Shown here piece by piece: positions 36,313 to 44,365 of a DNA stretch of 64,000 nucleotides; positions within the stretch are counted from its first letter, which is position 1, and every line of letters starts with the position of its first letter. A program made the translations under genes and the position numbers. The notes under the pieces are model-generated. The model was given only the letters and a program-made list of their open reading frames with translations. It was not told where the DNA came from and searched no databases. Source of the stretch: Limnochorda pilosa (lineage in GTDB: Bacteria; Bacillota; Limnochordia; Limnochordales; Limnochordaceae); assembly GCF_001544015.1 (NCBI RefSeq), contig NZ_AP014924.1, forward strand, positions 1,612,001 to 1,676,000. The letters are read 5' to 3'.

Positions 36313-37758
36313 ATGGATCGTAACGCGCGCGATCGTCAACTTCGACCATCCAAGTTTCTTACTCTCACTACCACCGAGGATGGCCGTCTGCTGTTGCACA
36401 ACTCCCTGACAGGTGCAATAGCGGCAATAGCCCCCGCGCAGGCTGAGCAAGCCCGCCATTTTCTGCGAAGCAAAGCAGCGGATCTCCCGCGTGAGACCAA
36501 CCTAGAAGAGCAGCTTGCAGAGGCAGGATTCCTGGTGCCCATCGGAACTGACGAAGACGGTTCGGCGATGGACCAATACTTGGCCAAGTACGGTACCAGT
36601 CATTTACAATTGATTATACTGCCGACTGAACAGTGTAACTTTCGGTGTGTGTACTGCTACGAATCGTTCTCGCGTGGTGCCATGCCATCTGAAGTCCAGA
36701 AAGCATTGAAGGAATGCGTCGCCAGACAAGTTAACCTAGAGCGATTGAATATCACGTGGTTCGGTGGCGAACCTCTGGTAGCGGCGGACGTCGTTGTCAA
36801 TCTTCAACAGTACTTCTCGCAACACTGCAAGCGTCACGGTATCGAGTTCTCTTCGACGCTTGTGTCGAACGGTTACCTGTTGACGCCAGCTGTGGCTGAC
36901 AAGTTGCTCCACCTTGGCCTTTCGCATCTCCAGATAACCCTTGATGGTACCGCAGCAGAGCATAACAAGCGTCGCCATCTCATGGATGGTGGTGAGACTT
37001 TCGAGAAGATCATGGTGAACTTACGCTACCTCAAGCAACGTACCGAGCGAGTGAGAGTGACGCTTAGGCACAATTACGATAGAAGGAATCTCTCACATGC
37101 ACCAGAGTTTATAGAACTTATGGCACGCGAATTCGCCGACGATCCTCGATTTGAATTCGTCTTCGAACCCATAGGCAAGTGGGGAGGCCAGAACGACTCC
37201 GTACTTGACGTCTACGAAGGCAAGGAACGGGCAGCGACCAAGATCCACCTACAGAGACTGGCGAAGGAGGCCGGATTCCGAAACGCCTATCAAGCCCAGG
37301 TGCTGCGGCCCAATGGGTTTGTTTGCTATGCTGCAGACCCAAGATCCTTTGTGGTCGGGTCCGACGGAACACTGTATAAGTGCACCGTAGAGCTCGACAA
37401 GAACGAACGCAACGTCGTTGGCCGGTTAACGCAAGACGGCAAGTTAATGGTGGACTGGCAGAAGGTTGCGCTTTGGACTGAGTCTAATGGTGCCTGGCGG
37501 CAGAACTCCAAATGCACTGGCTGCTTCTTTCTCCCAGCGTGCTTCGGCGCGATATGCCCAAAGGAGTGGCTGGACAGAGCAGACGTGACGTGCCCTCCGG
37601 AGAAGCGGTTTATAGGGGAAACGCTCCGCACCATAGCGCTGAGGAGCGTGAATGACGGCGCGCAGCGGAGCGGGTCCGCCGCAGTGGAACGCGGCGCTGG
37701 CGCCTCCTCCCAGACGGAGCTGGCTGGGGGAAAGCTTTCGGGCCGGCCCAATTCCTAG
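36313..37758 (+). CDS. Radical SAM/SPASM peptide-modifying enzyme
   Basis: A 481-residue radical SAM maturase. Residues 1-75 form the N-terminal domain common to peptide maturases (FLTLTTTEDGRLLLHNSLTG; LAEAGFLVP), likely for leader binding. The cluster motif CNFRCVYC has cysteines at 108, 112 and 115, followed by TWFGGEPL and LQITLDG. The C-terminal SPASM domain has VCYAADPRSFVVGSDGTLYKC and CTGCFFLPACFGAIC (from Cys401) plus a last cysteine in VTCPPEK, ligands for two auxiliary clusters. ATG 36313 follows AGGAGGAGG. The precursor gene starts 19 bases after its stop. Expected chemistry is carbon-radical crosslinking, such as a thioether, on the precursor; the bond type is unknown. Confidence 0.9.
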   Translation: MDRNARDRQLRPSKFLTLTTTEDGRLLLHNSLTGAIAAIAPAQAEQARHFLRSKAADLPRETNLEEQLAEAGFLVPIGTDEDGSAMDQYLAKYGTSHLQLIILPTEQCNFRCVYCYESFSRGAMPSEVQKALKECVARQVNLERLNITWFGGEPLVAADVVVNLQQYFSQHCKRHGIEFSSTLVSNGYLLTPAVADKLLHLGLSHLQITLDGTAAEHNKRRHLMDGGETFEKIMVNLRYLKQRTERVRVTLRHNYDRRNLSHAPEFIELMAREFADDPRFEFVFEPIGKWGGQNDSVLDVYEGKERAATKIHLQRLAKEAGFRNAYQAQVLRPNGFVCYAADPRSFVVGSDGTLYKCTVELDKNERNVVGRLTQDGKLMVDWQKVALWTESNGAWRQNSKCTGCFFLPACFGAICPKEWLDRADVTCPPEKRFIGETLRTIALRSVNDGAQRSGSAAVERGAGASSQTELAGGKLSGRPNS

Positions 37759-37777
37759 AGCGAAGGGAGGGAACATC

Positions 37778-37852
37778 ATGGAATGGATCCAGAAGCCTGA
37801 TGCCGCCTTGGATCCGCCGCAGCATTTCGACTCCAACTGCCACAACTGCTAG
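37778..37852 (+). CDS. RiPP precursor peptide, 24 residues, ending in Cys
   Basis: A very short gene with strong support from context. It has an AAGGGAGG ribosome site seven bases before ATG 37778, and it sits alone between the radical SAM maturase and the flavoprotein decarboxylase. The peptide starts MEWIQKPDAALDPP and ends FDSNCHNC. It has two cysteines, one of them the very last residue, as required by LanD/EpiD-type decarboxylases. The Pro-Pro pair in the middle would be a natural cleavage site for the downstream prolyl-oligopeptidase-type protease, leaving a ten-residue core beginning with Gln. No signal peptide. It is unlike any precursor I know. Confidence 0.75.
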   Translation: MEWIQKPDAALDPPQHFDSNCHNC

Positions 37853-37857
37853 GCAAA

Positions 37858-37883
37858 GCCGGGGGCGGTACGTCGCCCCCGGC
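37858..37883 (+). promoter_or_regulatory. Strong intergenic hairpin after the precursor gene
   Basis: A perfect ten-base stem GCCGGGGGCG/CGCCCCCGGC with loop GTACGT, five bases after the precursor stop. There is no T tract, so it is more likely a partial attenuator or mRNA stabiliser than a full terminator. This would raise precursor mRNA relative to the downstream enzymes, a common device in RiPP operons. Confidence 0.7.
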
Positions 37884-37940
37884 TACTTACGGCTCAACGT
37901 ATTACTGTACTCTCTGATCATGTGGAAGGGAGTCGGTAGG

Positions 37941-38588
37941 ATGAGAGAAAGGATGTGTGACCGTCTGCTTGTCGGCGTGGCGGGCTCAGTGCGCGCAGTC
38001 CAACTTCCAGAATACCTGCAGGTATTGCGAGCAGAGTTCACCGAACAGATCAAAATCATAGCGACGCGCTCGGCTAGCAGGATGATACCTCCGAGAATTC
38101 TGGAACTGTATGCAGACGACAGGGTGTTCGTTGACCTGTGGGATCGGTCACCCACTGTGAAGGTACCGCACGTCAATCTCGTCGAGTGGGCAGAGATGTT
38201 TCTCATTTTACCTGCCACAGCATCAATCATTGGCAAGGCTGCAAACGGAATTGGGGATGACCTCCTGTCCACTGCCGTCATCATGGCACGGGCACCGGTT
38301 CTCTTCGCGCCAGCAATGAACGCTGACATGTGGAACAGCGCCGCGGTTCAGAGGAATGTCGCGCAACTTGTACGCGACGGAAACTACGTGGTTCAGCCAT
38401 CGCTTGGGCTCTCAGTAACTTCTAGCCAAAACAAGGTACATGGTGTGGGTCCAGGTATTGAGAATCTCCTTAGACAGCTTCAACACTTCTTCCTGCATAG
38501 GCTACAGGTAGCGCAACTCTCGTCGTCCAGTCTGGTCGCGCATCGCGCCCTGGAGAATGAGTTGTCCGCCGTATCTGATAAAGGCTAG
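37941..38588 (+). CDS. LanD/EpiD-type flavoprotein cysteine decarboxylase (HFCD family)
   Basis: A 215-residue FMN protein of the homo-oligomeric flavin-containing Cys decarboxylase family. It contains RLLVGVAGSVRAVQLPEYL, the active-site histidine in VPHVNLVEWA (about His77), and LPATASIIGKAANGIGDDLL, which replaces the usual PASANT motif with a Dfp-like variant. The substrate motif PAMNADMW is also present. Relatives oxidatively decarboxylate a C-terminal cysteine to an enethiol. The precursor just upstream ends in Cys, so this is the likely substrate. ATG 37941 is chosen because AAGGGAG lies eight bases ahead; an ATG at 37920 is possible. This is not the coenzyme A enzyme, which would be fused to CoaB. 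Confidence 0.87.
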   Translation: MRERMCDRLLVGVAGSVRAVQLPEYLQVLRAEFTEQIKIIATRSASRMIPPRILELYADDRVFVDLWDRSPTVKVPHVNLVEWAEMFLILPATASIIGKAANGIGDDLLSTAVIMARAPVLFAPAMNADMWNSAAVQRNVAQLVRDGNYVVQPSLGLSVTSSQNKVHGVGPGIENLLRQLQHFFLHRLQVAQLSSSSLVAHRALENELSAVSDKG

Positions 38589-38715
38589 CTGGCGTGCCGT
38601 GTTGACATCCGCCACATGAGCATAGCTGTGATGCCGTTGCCACGCGTACACGGATGACCTACCGCGCTGGTGGTATGGCCTGACTCCACTCACGGACGGC
38701 CCAAGGAGGTGCGCG

Positions 38716-40503
38716 ATGGGACCACTCGGGATCCTCTCAACGCTGGAGCAACTACCGGCGGTCTACAGCCCTGCGCTATCACACGACGGGACGAAGCTAG
38801 CTTACTACGCGGATTTCACCGGCAGAATGGAACTCTACGTAGCAGACGTCCGTTCCAATAGCGCGCCAGTGCAGATCACGAGCGGTGAACTGCCAGACGT
38901 CGTGGAGGCACCCCTCAGGTGGATGCCGGACGGTGCTGGAATACTGATCGTGAAGCGCCTTGGCGCGAGTCCCGAGTCCAGCGCGTGGTGTATCGACCTT
39001 CGTACGCGCGAGATGCGGCAGGTTGCAGAGGAGATGCCCGCAGGTACCCCGGGACGCGTATCTCCCGAAGGCCGGTTTCTCATATGGAATGCAGCATTGG
39101 AAGTGTACATCGCTGACATCGAATCCGGTGAACTCTGTCGTATAGGTCAGGGCATGGCTTTCATGCAGGCGTCGGATTGGTCGCGGATCGGTGGTGGGGT
39201 CTACGTTACCGCGAGCGACAGCGAGCCCCTCCGTAATAGAGACGTGTATTACGTGCAGCTGGACGGGTGTCGTGCGACTGCAATGCAAAAGGTGTACTCT
39301 TCTGGGCCGGAAACGATGGACCTCTCTGGCCGAGTCTCGCACGACGGCCGATGGCTGGCAATCACTACACGTCGTTCAGACAGAACGTGGGCCGTACTGG
39401 CCGATCTTGTAACTGGTAGCACGACCACAGTCACAGGGGGAACGCTGGACGCGTTCCCATTGACGTTTTCACGTGACGGGAGCAGGATGCTCGTGCTAGA
39501 AGAAAGCCCAGTGACCGTACGCCTGGCTGAGATAGCTCTTGCCACGCGTAGGCGCAGAGTTATTGCGACGGGCAAAGGTGTTGTGTACGATGCAGATTAC
39601 ACGGCAGATAACGACGTAGTGTATGTGGCGTCAGATCCTCGCCATGCGCCTCGAGTCATGTTGCACGATTCCGCTGGGCACGCGGCCAGCGCTCTAGTTG
39701 ACCCTACGCGGGATGTGCCTGGGGCCTTTCCAACCGTCGCCACACGCAAGGCCAGGTTTACCTCCGAGAACTTGTGCATCGAAGGGCTGCTCCACGCGCC
39801 TGCGGAGCGCGCAGGAGATAGACGGCCAGCCGTAGTATTGCTGCATGGCGGGCCGTCAGCGCGTGATCGTCTCGAATGGAATGCGCTGGTTCAACTCATT
39901 GTGGGAAGTGGTTTCACGGTATTGCAGGTAAACTATCGCGGCTCAGCAGGTTACGGAGATGCATTTGAGCACTTGAACGTCCGCGACGTTGGCGGTGGTG
40001 ACGCGCGCGACGTTGCTGCAGCAGCTCGGTGGCTCCAAGATATGCCTGGAATTGACGGGACCAGGTTGATCTGTGTAGGTGGATCCTACGGAGGGTACTT
40101 AGTCTACCGCCAGTTGACCCGTTATTCCGATCTTTGGGCTGCAGGAATTGCGTGGATGGGGATTACTGACTGGACGTCCCTCTATTACGAGACAACAGAC
40201 GCAGTAAGGCTATACTGCCGTGCACTATTCGGGGGAGGTCCTTCAGAACTACCGCAGATGTACATGGAAGCCTCGCCAATCCACGACGTGGCTCGCTTGA
40301 CGGCGCCTATTCTCATGATCCATGGCAAGAACGATCCCCGCGTACCGGTTACCCAGGCTCGGAGGTTTAGGGATAGGCTTCTGGAGCTAGGACGTCACAA
40401 TGTTTGTTACGTAGAACTGGACGAGGGGCACGGGTTAACCGCTCGGGCTGCTCGGATTCGCATGTACAAGAAGATAGCTGAGTTCTTGCACTCGTTGCTA
40501 TAG
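38716..40503 (+). CDS. S9-family (prolyl oligopeptidase-type) serine peptidase
   Basis: A 595-residue cytoplasmic protein. Residues 1-340 form a WD40-like beta-propeller (SHDGTKLAYYADFTGRMELY, SPEGRFLIWNAALEVYIADI). The rest is an alpha/beta hydrolase with catalytic Ser457 in GGSYGGY, Asp540 in HGKNDPRVP and His572 in DEGHGLT. It has no signal peptide. ATG 38716 follows AAGGAGGT. S9 enzymes such as FlaP remove leaders from lanthipeptides by cutting after proline. Here the precursor has a Pro-Pro pair before its Cys-containing tail. It could alternatively be a self-protection hydrolase. A TTGACA at 38602 may add an internal promoter. Confidence 0.9.
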   Translation: MGPLGILSTLEQLPAVYSPALSHDGTKLAYYADFTGRMELYVADVRSNSAPVQITSGELPDVVEAPLRWMPDGAGILIVKRLGASPESSAWCIDLRTREMRQVAEEMPAGTPGRVSPEGRFLIWNAALEVYIADIESGELCRIGQGMAFMQASDWSRIGGGVYVTASDSEPLRNRDVYYVQLDGCRATAMQKVYSSGPETMDLSGRVSHDGRWLAITTRRSDRTWAVLADLVTGSTTTVTGGTLDAFPLTFSRDGSRMLVLEESPVTVRLAEIALATRRRRVIATGKGVVYDADYTADNDVVYVASDPRHAPRVMLHDSAGHAASALVDPTRDVPGAFPTVATRKARFTSENLCIEGLLHAPAERAGDRRPAVVLLHGGPSARDRLEWNALVQLIVGSGFTVLQVNYRGSAGYGDAFEHLNVRDVGGGDARDVAAAARWLQDMPGIDGTRLICVGGSYGGYLVYRQLTRYSDLWAAGIAWMGITDWTSLYYETTDAVRLYCRALFGGGPSELPQMYMEASPIHDVARLTAPILMIHGKNDPRVPVTQARRFRDRLLELGRHNVCYVELDEGHGLTARAARIRMYKKIAEFLHSLL

Positions 40504-40779
40504 CGGCTACCCGGATCCTGGTGGTTGTACGGGCTGGGTGACTTACGGGCGCGCAAGGTGGTTGTTTCCCACGGCAAGGGCTGGATGCCTGAACCGATAG
40601 GCACGCGTGCAACCTTGGCCGTCGGTCGAGAGTGTTGCGTTACGGACGCTTGCTGGCTGCTGCTGTGTTATGGCGCCTGTCGCGTTGACAGTGAAGCTGC
40701 GGGGAAGCAGGGAGCGTCCTGGGGGTTAGTGGGTCATACATGGAACGATGATCCGGTCGGTGTACCCGAGGGGAGACAT

Positions 40780-42060
40780 ATGACCGAGAATACGCAGACC
40801 CCGGTGTGGTCGCTACGCAACTACCCGTCGGTTGCCTGGCTATGGTCCGGAGCAAGCGTTTCCGTTTTCGGTGATGCGCTCCGGAGGATGGCGGTGCTCC
40901 TGACGGTTTACGCCGTAACGGATGGGTCCGGCATGGCTGTCGCCGGGATCACACTGGCCGAGATCGTTCCAATGCTTGCCCTCGGCTTGATTGCAGGCGT
41001 GTACGTCGATCGTTGGGACAGGCGTAGAGCTATCATTCTTGGCAACACGGTGCGAGGCTTGCTCAGTCTAGCACTCGTCCTTGCCGCCCGTTCACAATCG
41101 CTTGGGCTGGTGTACGTCGTCATCGCGGCTTCTGAAGCTGCAGGTGCTGTCGTCCAGCCTGCCATGACTGCGATCGTTCCACAATTGGTGCCGGTTGCCC
41201 ACCTGGCACAGGTGAACACCCTTTTCGTTCTGTCCCGCCAGTTCAGCCTGTTGATAGGCCCTGTGGTTGCAGCCACGGCGTACCGTGTCATCGGAGCCGA
41301 ACTGACCTTCCTCGTGGACGGGGGGACTTTCTTCGTAGGAGCCGGAACAGCGTTGGCTATTCGGCGCCCGAGGGAGGTTGAGAAACAGGCGGGCTCCGAT
41401 GAGACGGTGGGTTCGACCTGGTGGCGGGATTTCTTGAACGGCTTGGCACGCGTTCGGGGAGATCGTCTTGTGATGGCGCTTCTGGCGACCATCGGACTCC
41501 AGTCTCTCGGTGCTGGCATTAACAACACGGTGATGATCGTTTTCATCAATCGCGGGCTTGGAAGGGCCGCTAGCGATATCGCGTGGCTCAGTTCAGCGAA
41601 CGGGTTGGCACAGATCCTGGCGGCCACGGTAGTAGCCCCGCTCATCCGGCGGCGCGGAACCGCGGGTGTGCTTGCAGGAGCTACGATTACCATGCTTGCC
41701 GGGAATGCGATCTTAGCGGGCTCTTGGTCTCTTTTCGTCCTGATTGTTGGGGTCTTGATCACGGCGCTAGGGAACAGCCCCTTTACGATCGTGCATACTA
41801 CCGTCCTCCAGCAGGCTGTCGGACCGGAATACCTTGGGAGGGTGCAGGGAAGCCTCGGAACCCTAGCGGCTGTTCTCTTCATGGCCGCCAGTTCGGCTTC
41901 TGGCGTAGCTGTTGACTACGTGGCAGCGCGGAGCCTGTTGATAGTATCAGCGGGAATCAGTGCCTCGCTCGTGGTGGTCACGTTGACGCGCATCGTTCCA
42001 GCGCTTAGGGCTGCCAAGCGTCTTTCTTCTGGAAGGTCGCCCCTACGAGCGGATGACTAG
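40780..42060 (+). CDS. MFS exporter of the DHA3 type
   Basis: A 426-residue transporter with 12 predicted membrane helices. The N terminus reads WSLRNYPSVAWLWSGASVSVFGDALRRMAVLLTVYAVT, and loop 2-3 carries the GVYVDRWDRRRAIILGN motif A. Loop 8-9 has a second motif-A-like element (VAPLIRRRGTAG). This is typical of drug and antibiotic exporters of the MefA/DHA3 group. ATG 40780 follows GAGGGGAG; the in-frame upstream extension has no ribosome site. It is the last gene of the RiPP operon and should export the mature product and provide immunity. Confidence 0.88.
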   Translation: MTENTQTPVWSLRNYPSVAWLWSGASVSVFGDALRRMAVLLTVYAVTDGSGMAVAGITLAEIVPMLALGLIAGVYVDRWDRRRAIILGNTVRGLLSLALVLAARSQSLGLVYVVIAASEAAGAVVQPAMTAIVPQLVPVAHLAQVNTLFVLSRQFSLLIGPVVAATAYRVIGAELTFLVDGGTFFVGAGTALAIRRPREVEKQAGSDETVGSTWWRDFLNGLARVRGDRLVMALLATIGLQSLGAGINNTVMIVFINRGLGRAASDIAWLSSANGLAQILAATVVAPLIRRRGTAGVLAGATITMLAGNAILAGSWSLFVLIVGVLITALGNSPFTIVHTTVLQQAVGPEYLGRVQGSLGTLAAVLFMAASSASGVAVDYVAARSLLIVSAGISASLVVVTLTRIVPALRAAKRLSSGRSPLRADD

Positions 42061-42352
42061 AAACCATCACATCCTCGCCCAGACCGCGACAGCTGACCAA
42101 GCATCGTCCCCACGGTGTGACGCACAGCAGGAAGACCAACTGGCATTGCACAGTCGGAAGGCAAATCACGCACCCCCGATCCCTCGACGATGGGCTTTTT
42201 CGGCCGCGAACCATGGCCAAACCTACATTCCGGTGCGCCGGAACAACCGGCTATCTCGAACAGGTGGAATTCCTGCCCCCGCAAGGGCCAGCCACCCACG
42301 GGGAAGCGAGCCTTGGGTCGTCAACCGCGAGGTTGATGGCTAAGCGTAGGCA
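42061..42352. other. Gap between the exporter and the group II intron
   Basis: About 290 bases without a supported gene. A weak GC stem followed by TTTTT near 42190-42200 may end the RiPP transcript. Frames here have no ribosome sites. The intron probably entered downstream of this terminator-like site, a preference known for some group II introns. Confidence 0.35.
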
Positions 42353-44100
42353 GCGCGACGACCAGGCCGCAGCCCAAAAGGGCGAAGGGATCGAGCCTCG
42401 TTACGGTTATGGACCGAGGGCCGACGGTGTCGGAATGGCCGGAAGGCAACAGTACGCGCTCGGTAGGGCGAGAGCGCGGGAGACCTCGGCGGGGTCGGAG
42501 ACCGCGGCATGGCGGAAATCGAGATAGTACGGGAACCGGGAGGCCTCCCGGCGTCGCGCGCCGCGCGTACGCCCCACCCGACAGGCGAAGCCGAAGGGCG
42601 GCGGAAGCGCCGGGCGGGCGCCCTCTGGGCGCGGAGCCCCTCATAGTACTCCGAGCGCGGGAGAGCCGCGCACATGGGGAAGGAGGGGCACGGTCTCAAG
42701 CGTCCAGGACCCAATCGTCTCCACGCAGAGGGAGGACACCGATGAACGAGGGACTGGAACGCATCGCGCAGAGGGCCAAGGCGGACCGGAAGTGCCGGTT
42801 TACCGCCCTGGCCCACCACCTCACGGAGGACTTCCTCCGTGAGACCTGGCAGGGGCTCAACCGGAAGGGAGCCCCCGGAGTCGATCGTGCGACGGCAGCA
42901 GAGTACGCCGCGAACCTGGACACGAACCTGAAAAGGCTCGTCGACGGAATGAAGCGGCGCTACTACCGGGCACCCCACGTGCGCAGGGTCTACATACCGA
43001 AAGCGGGCAACCCGGCGAAGCTCAGACCGCTCGGGGTACCGACGGTCGAAGATCGCCTCCTTCAGGCGGCGGTCGCTCGCATCCTGTCGGCGATCTACGA
43101 GGCGGACTTCCTGGAGTGCTCCTACGGCTTCAGACCGGGGCGGACGGCGCATCAGGCGCTGGCCGCCCTCCGCAACGAGGTGATGCTCGGCAGGGCCCAG
43201 TGGGTCTACGAGGCTGACATTCGCGGCTTCTTCGACCACCTGGACCACGACTGGCTGATGCGCATGCTCGATCTCCGGGTCGGCGACCCGTGGATCCTAC
43301 GCCTCGTCCGCAAGTGGTTGAGCGCTGGGATCCTCGACCACGGGCAGGTGACGGTGCCAGAGGAGGGCACCCCGCAAGGGGGACCGATCTCGCCGATCCT
43401 GGCCAACGTCTACCTGCACTATGCCCTCGACCTCTGGTTCGAGAAGGTCGCGCGACCGCGCTGCGTGGGGAAGGCGACCCTGATCCGCTTCGCCGATGAC
43501 TTCGTCGTCCTCTTCCAGAGCGAGAAGGACGCCAGGCGATTCGCGGCGGCCTTGCCGGCGCGGCTGGCGAAGTTCAACCTCACGCTCGCCGAAGAGAAGA
43601 CGAACCTGCTGCCCTTTGGGCGGCGGCACTGGCGGCGCGGGCAGAGCCACCCGTACCACTTCGACTTCCTCGGATTCCGCCACCACCTCGGGACGGATCG
43701 CAAGGGCCGCATGGCGGTCGTGCGCATCCCGTCGCCGAAGAGCGTGCGGAAGTTCCTCGCGGAAGTGAAGGAGTGGCTCAGGCAGCACATGCACGACCGA
43801 CCGCAGGACCAGCAGGGCGCGCTGGCAAGAAAGCTCCAGGGCTTCTACCAGTACTTCAGCCTCTGGCGCACGTATCGGAAACTCTCCGTCGTGCGGCGAG
43901 AAGTGCTGAGGCTCTGGAAGCGCATACTGGAGCGCCGTAGCCAACGCGGTGCCCGAACATGGGCGCGCTGGGAGCGGCACCCGTGGTTCACCCTACCGGT
44001 GCCAAAGCTCCTGCACAGGACCGTTTAGCGCGAGAGATCGGGGAGCCCGGTGCGGGAAATCCGCACGCCGGGTTCTGAGGGGGAGGACGGGCCCAAGTCG
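42353..44100 (+). mobile_element. Group II intron with intron-encoded reverse transcriptase
   Basis: A self-splicing retroelement. The 3' RNA part has a textbook domain V hairpin at 44043-44075, with GAGCCCGG pairing to CCGGGTTC around a GGGAAATCC-type loop and the catalytic AGC triad. This is followed by a purine-rich stretch expected for domain VI. The reverse transcriptase sits in the domain IV position. The 5' end is probably near 42353 (GCGCGACG, followed by AGCCCAAAAGGGCGAAGGG), but neither end is proven, and the domain VI branch site is not clear. It sits between the RiPP exporter and an IS element. Confidence 0.75.
42742..44028 (+). CDS. ltrA: Group II intron reverse transcriptase/maturase
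   Basis: A 428-residue reverse transcriptase with maturase domain, which helps the intron splice and copies it into new sites. The RT blocks are LRPLGVPTVEDRLLQ, YGFRPGRTAHQAL, ADIRGFFDHLDHDWL, EEGTPQGGPISPILANVYLH and the catalytic box IRFADDFVVLF (FADD instead of YADD). The maturase domain X has FDFLGFRHH and the final LARKLQGFYQYFS...WERHP-F segment. No HNH endonuclease is present, as in class C and related introns. ATG 42742 follows AGGGAGG. The domain V hairpin lies 15 bases after the stop. Confidence 0.95.
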   Translation: MNEGLERIAQRAKADRKCRFTALAHHLTEDFLRETWQGLNRKGAPGVDRATAAEYAANLDTNLKRLVDGMKRRYYRAPHVRRVYIPKAGNPAKLRPLGVPTVEDRLLQAAVARILSAIYEADFLECSYGFRPGRTAHQALAALRNEVMLGRAQWVYEADIRGFFDHLDHDWLMRMLDLRVGDPWILRLVRKWLSAGILDHGQVTVPEEGTPQGGPISPILANVYLHYALDLWFEKVARPRCVGKATLIRFADDFVVLFQSEKDARRFAAALPARLAKFNLTLAEEKTNLLPFGRRHWRRGQSHPYHFDFLGFRHHLGTDRKGRMAVVRIPSPKSVRKFLAEVKEWLRQHMHDRPQDQQGALARKLQGFYQYFSLWRTYRKLSVVRREVLRLWKRILERRSQRGARTWARWERHPWFTLPVPKLLHRTV

Positions 44101-44365
44101 CCATGCCGGTTCACCAAGGGCACCGCGCCGAAAGGCGCGGTAACGGAGAATGGTGCTATGGCTAAAGCGGCGAGGCCCGCCTCTACCCACCCACCCTCTT
44201 TTGGCAGGAATCGAGTCGTTTTGCGGTGAATTGAGGGCAAGGCCCCGAATCGTTATTCGAACCTTGCCGCGAGCAGCGCGACTTTTGCAATTGGAGCTTC
44301 GGACGGGCCAACAGGATCCGGGCGGCCGGGTGCGAAGCCTCTCCCTGGAAAGCGAGGGAGCGCCC

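Noticed and set aside
37941-38588. Reading the flavoprotein as the coenzyme A enzyme CoaC/Dfp
   Set aside because: The CoaB half is missing, the gene sits between a radical SAM enzyme and an S9 peptidase, and a Cys-terminal peptide gene is adjacent. A peptide substrate is more likely.
38589-38715. A 13-codon frame (MSIAVMPLPRVHG) before the S9 peptidase gene
   Set aside because: It has no Shine-Dalgarno sequence and no cysteine, so it is not a plausible precursor.
40504-40779. A second precursor peptide gene between the S9 peptidase and the exporter
   Set aside because: Short frames exist, but none has a ribosome site or a Cys-rich or Cys-terminal end.
42117-42527. A plus-strand frame just before the intron reverse transcriptase
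   Set aside because: No ribosome site; it overlaps the 5' structured part of the group II intron, and its translation has no recognisable pattern.
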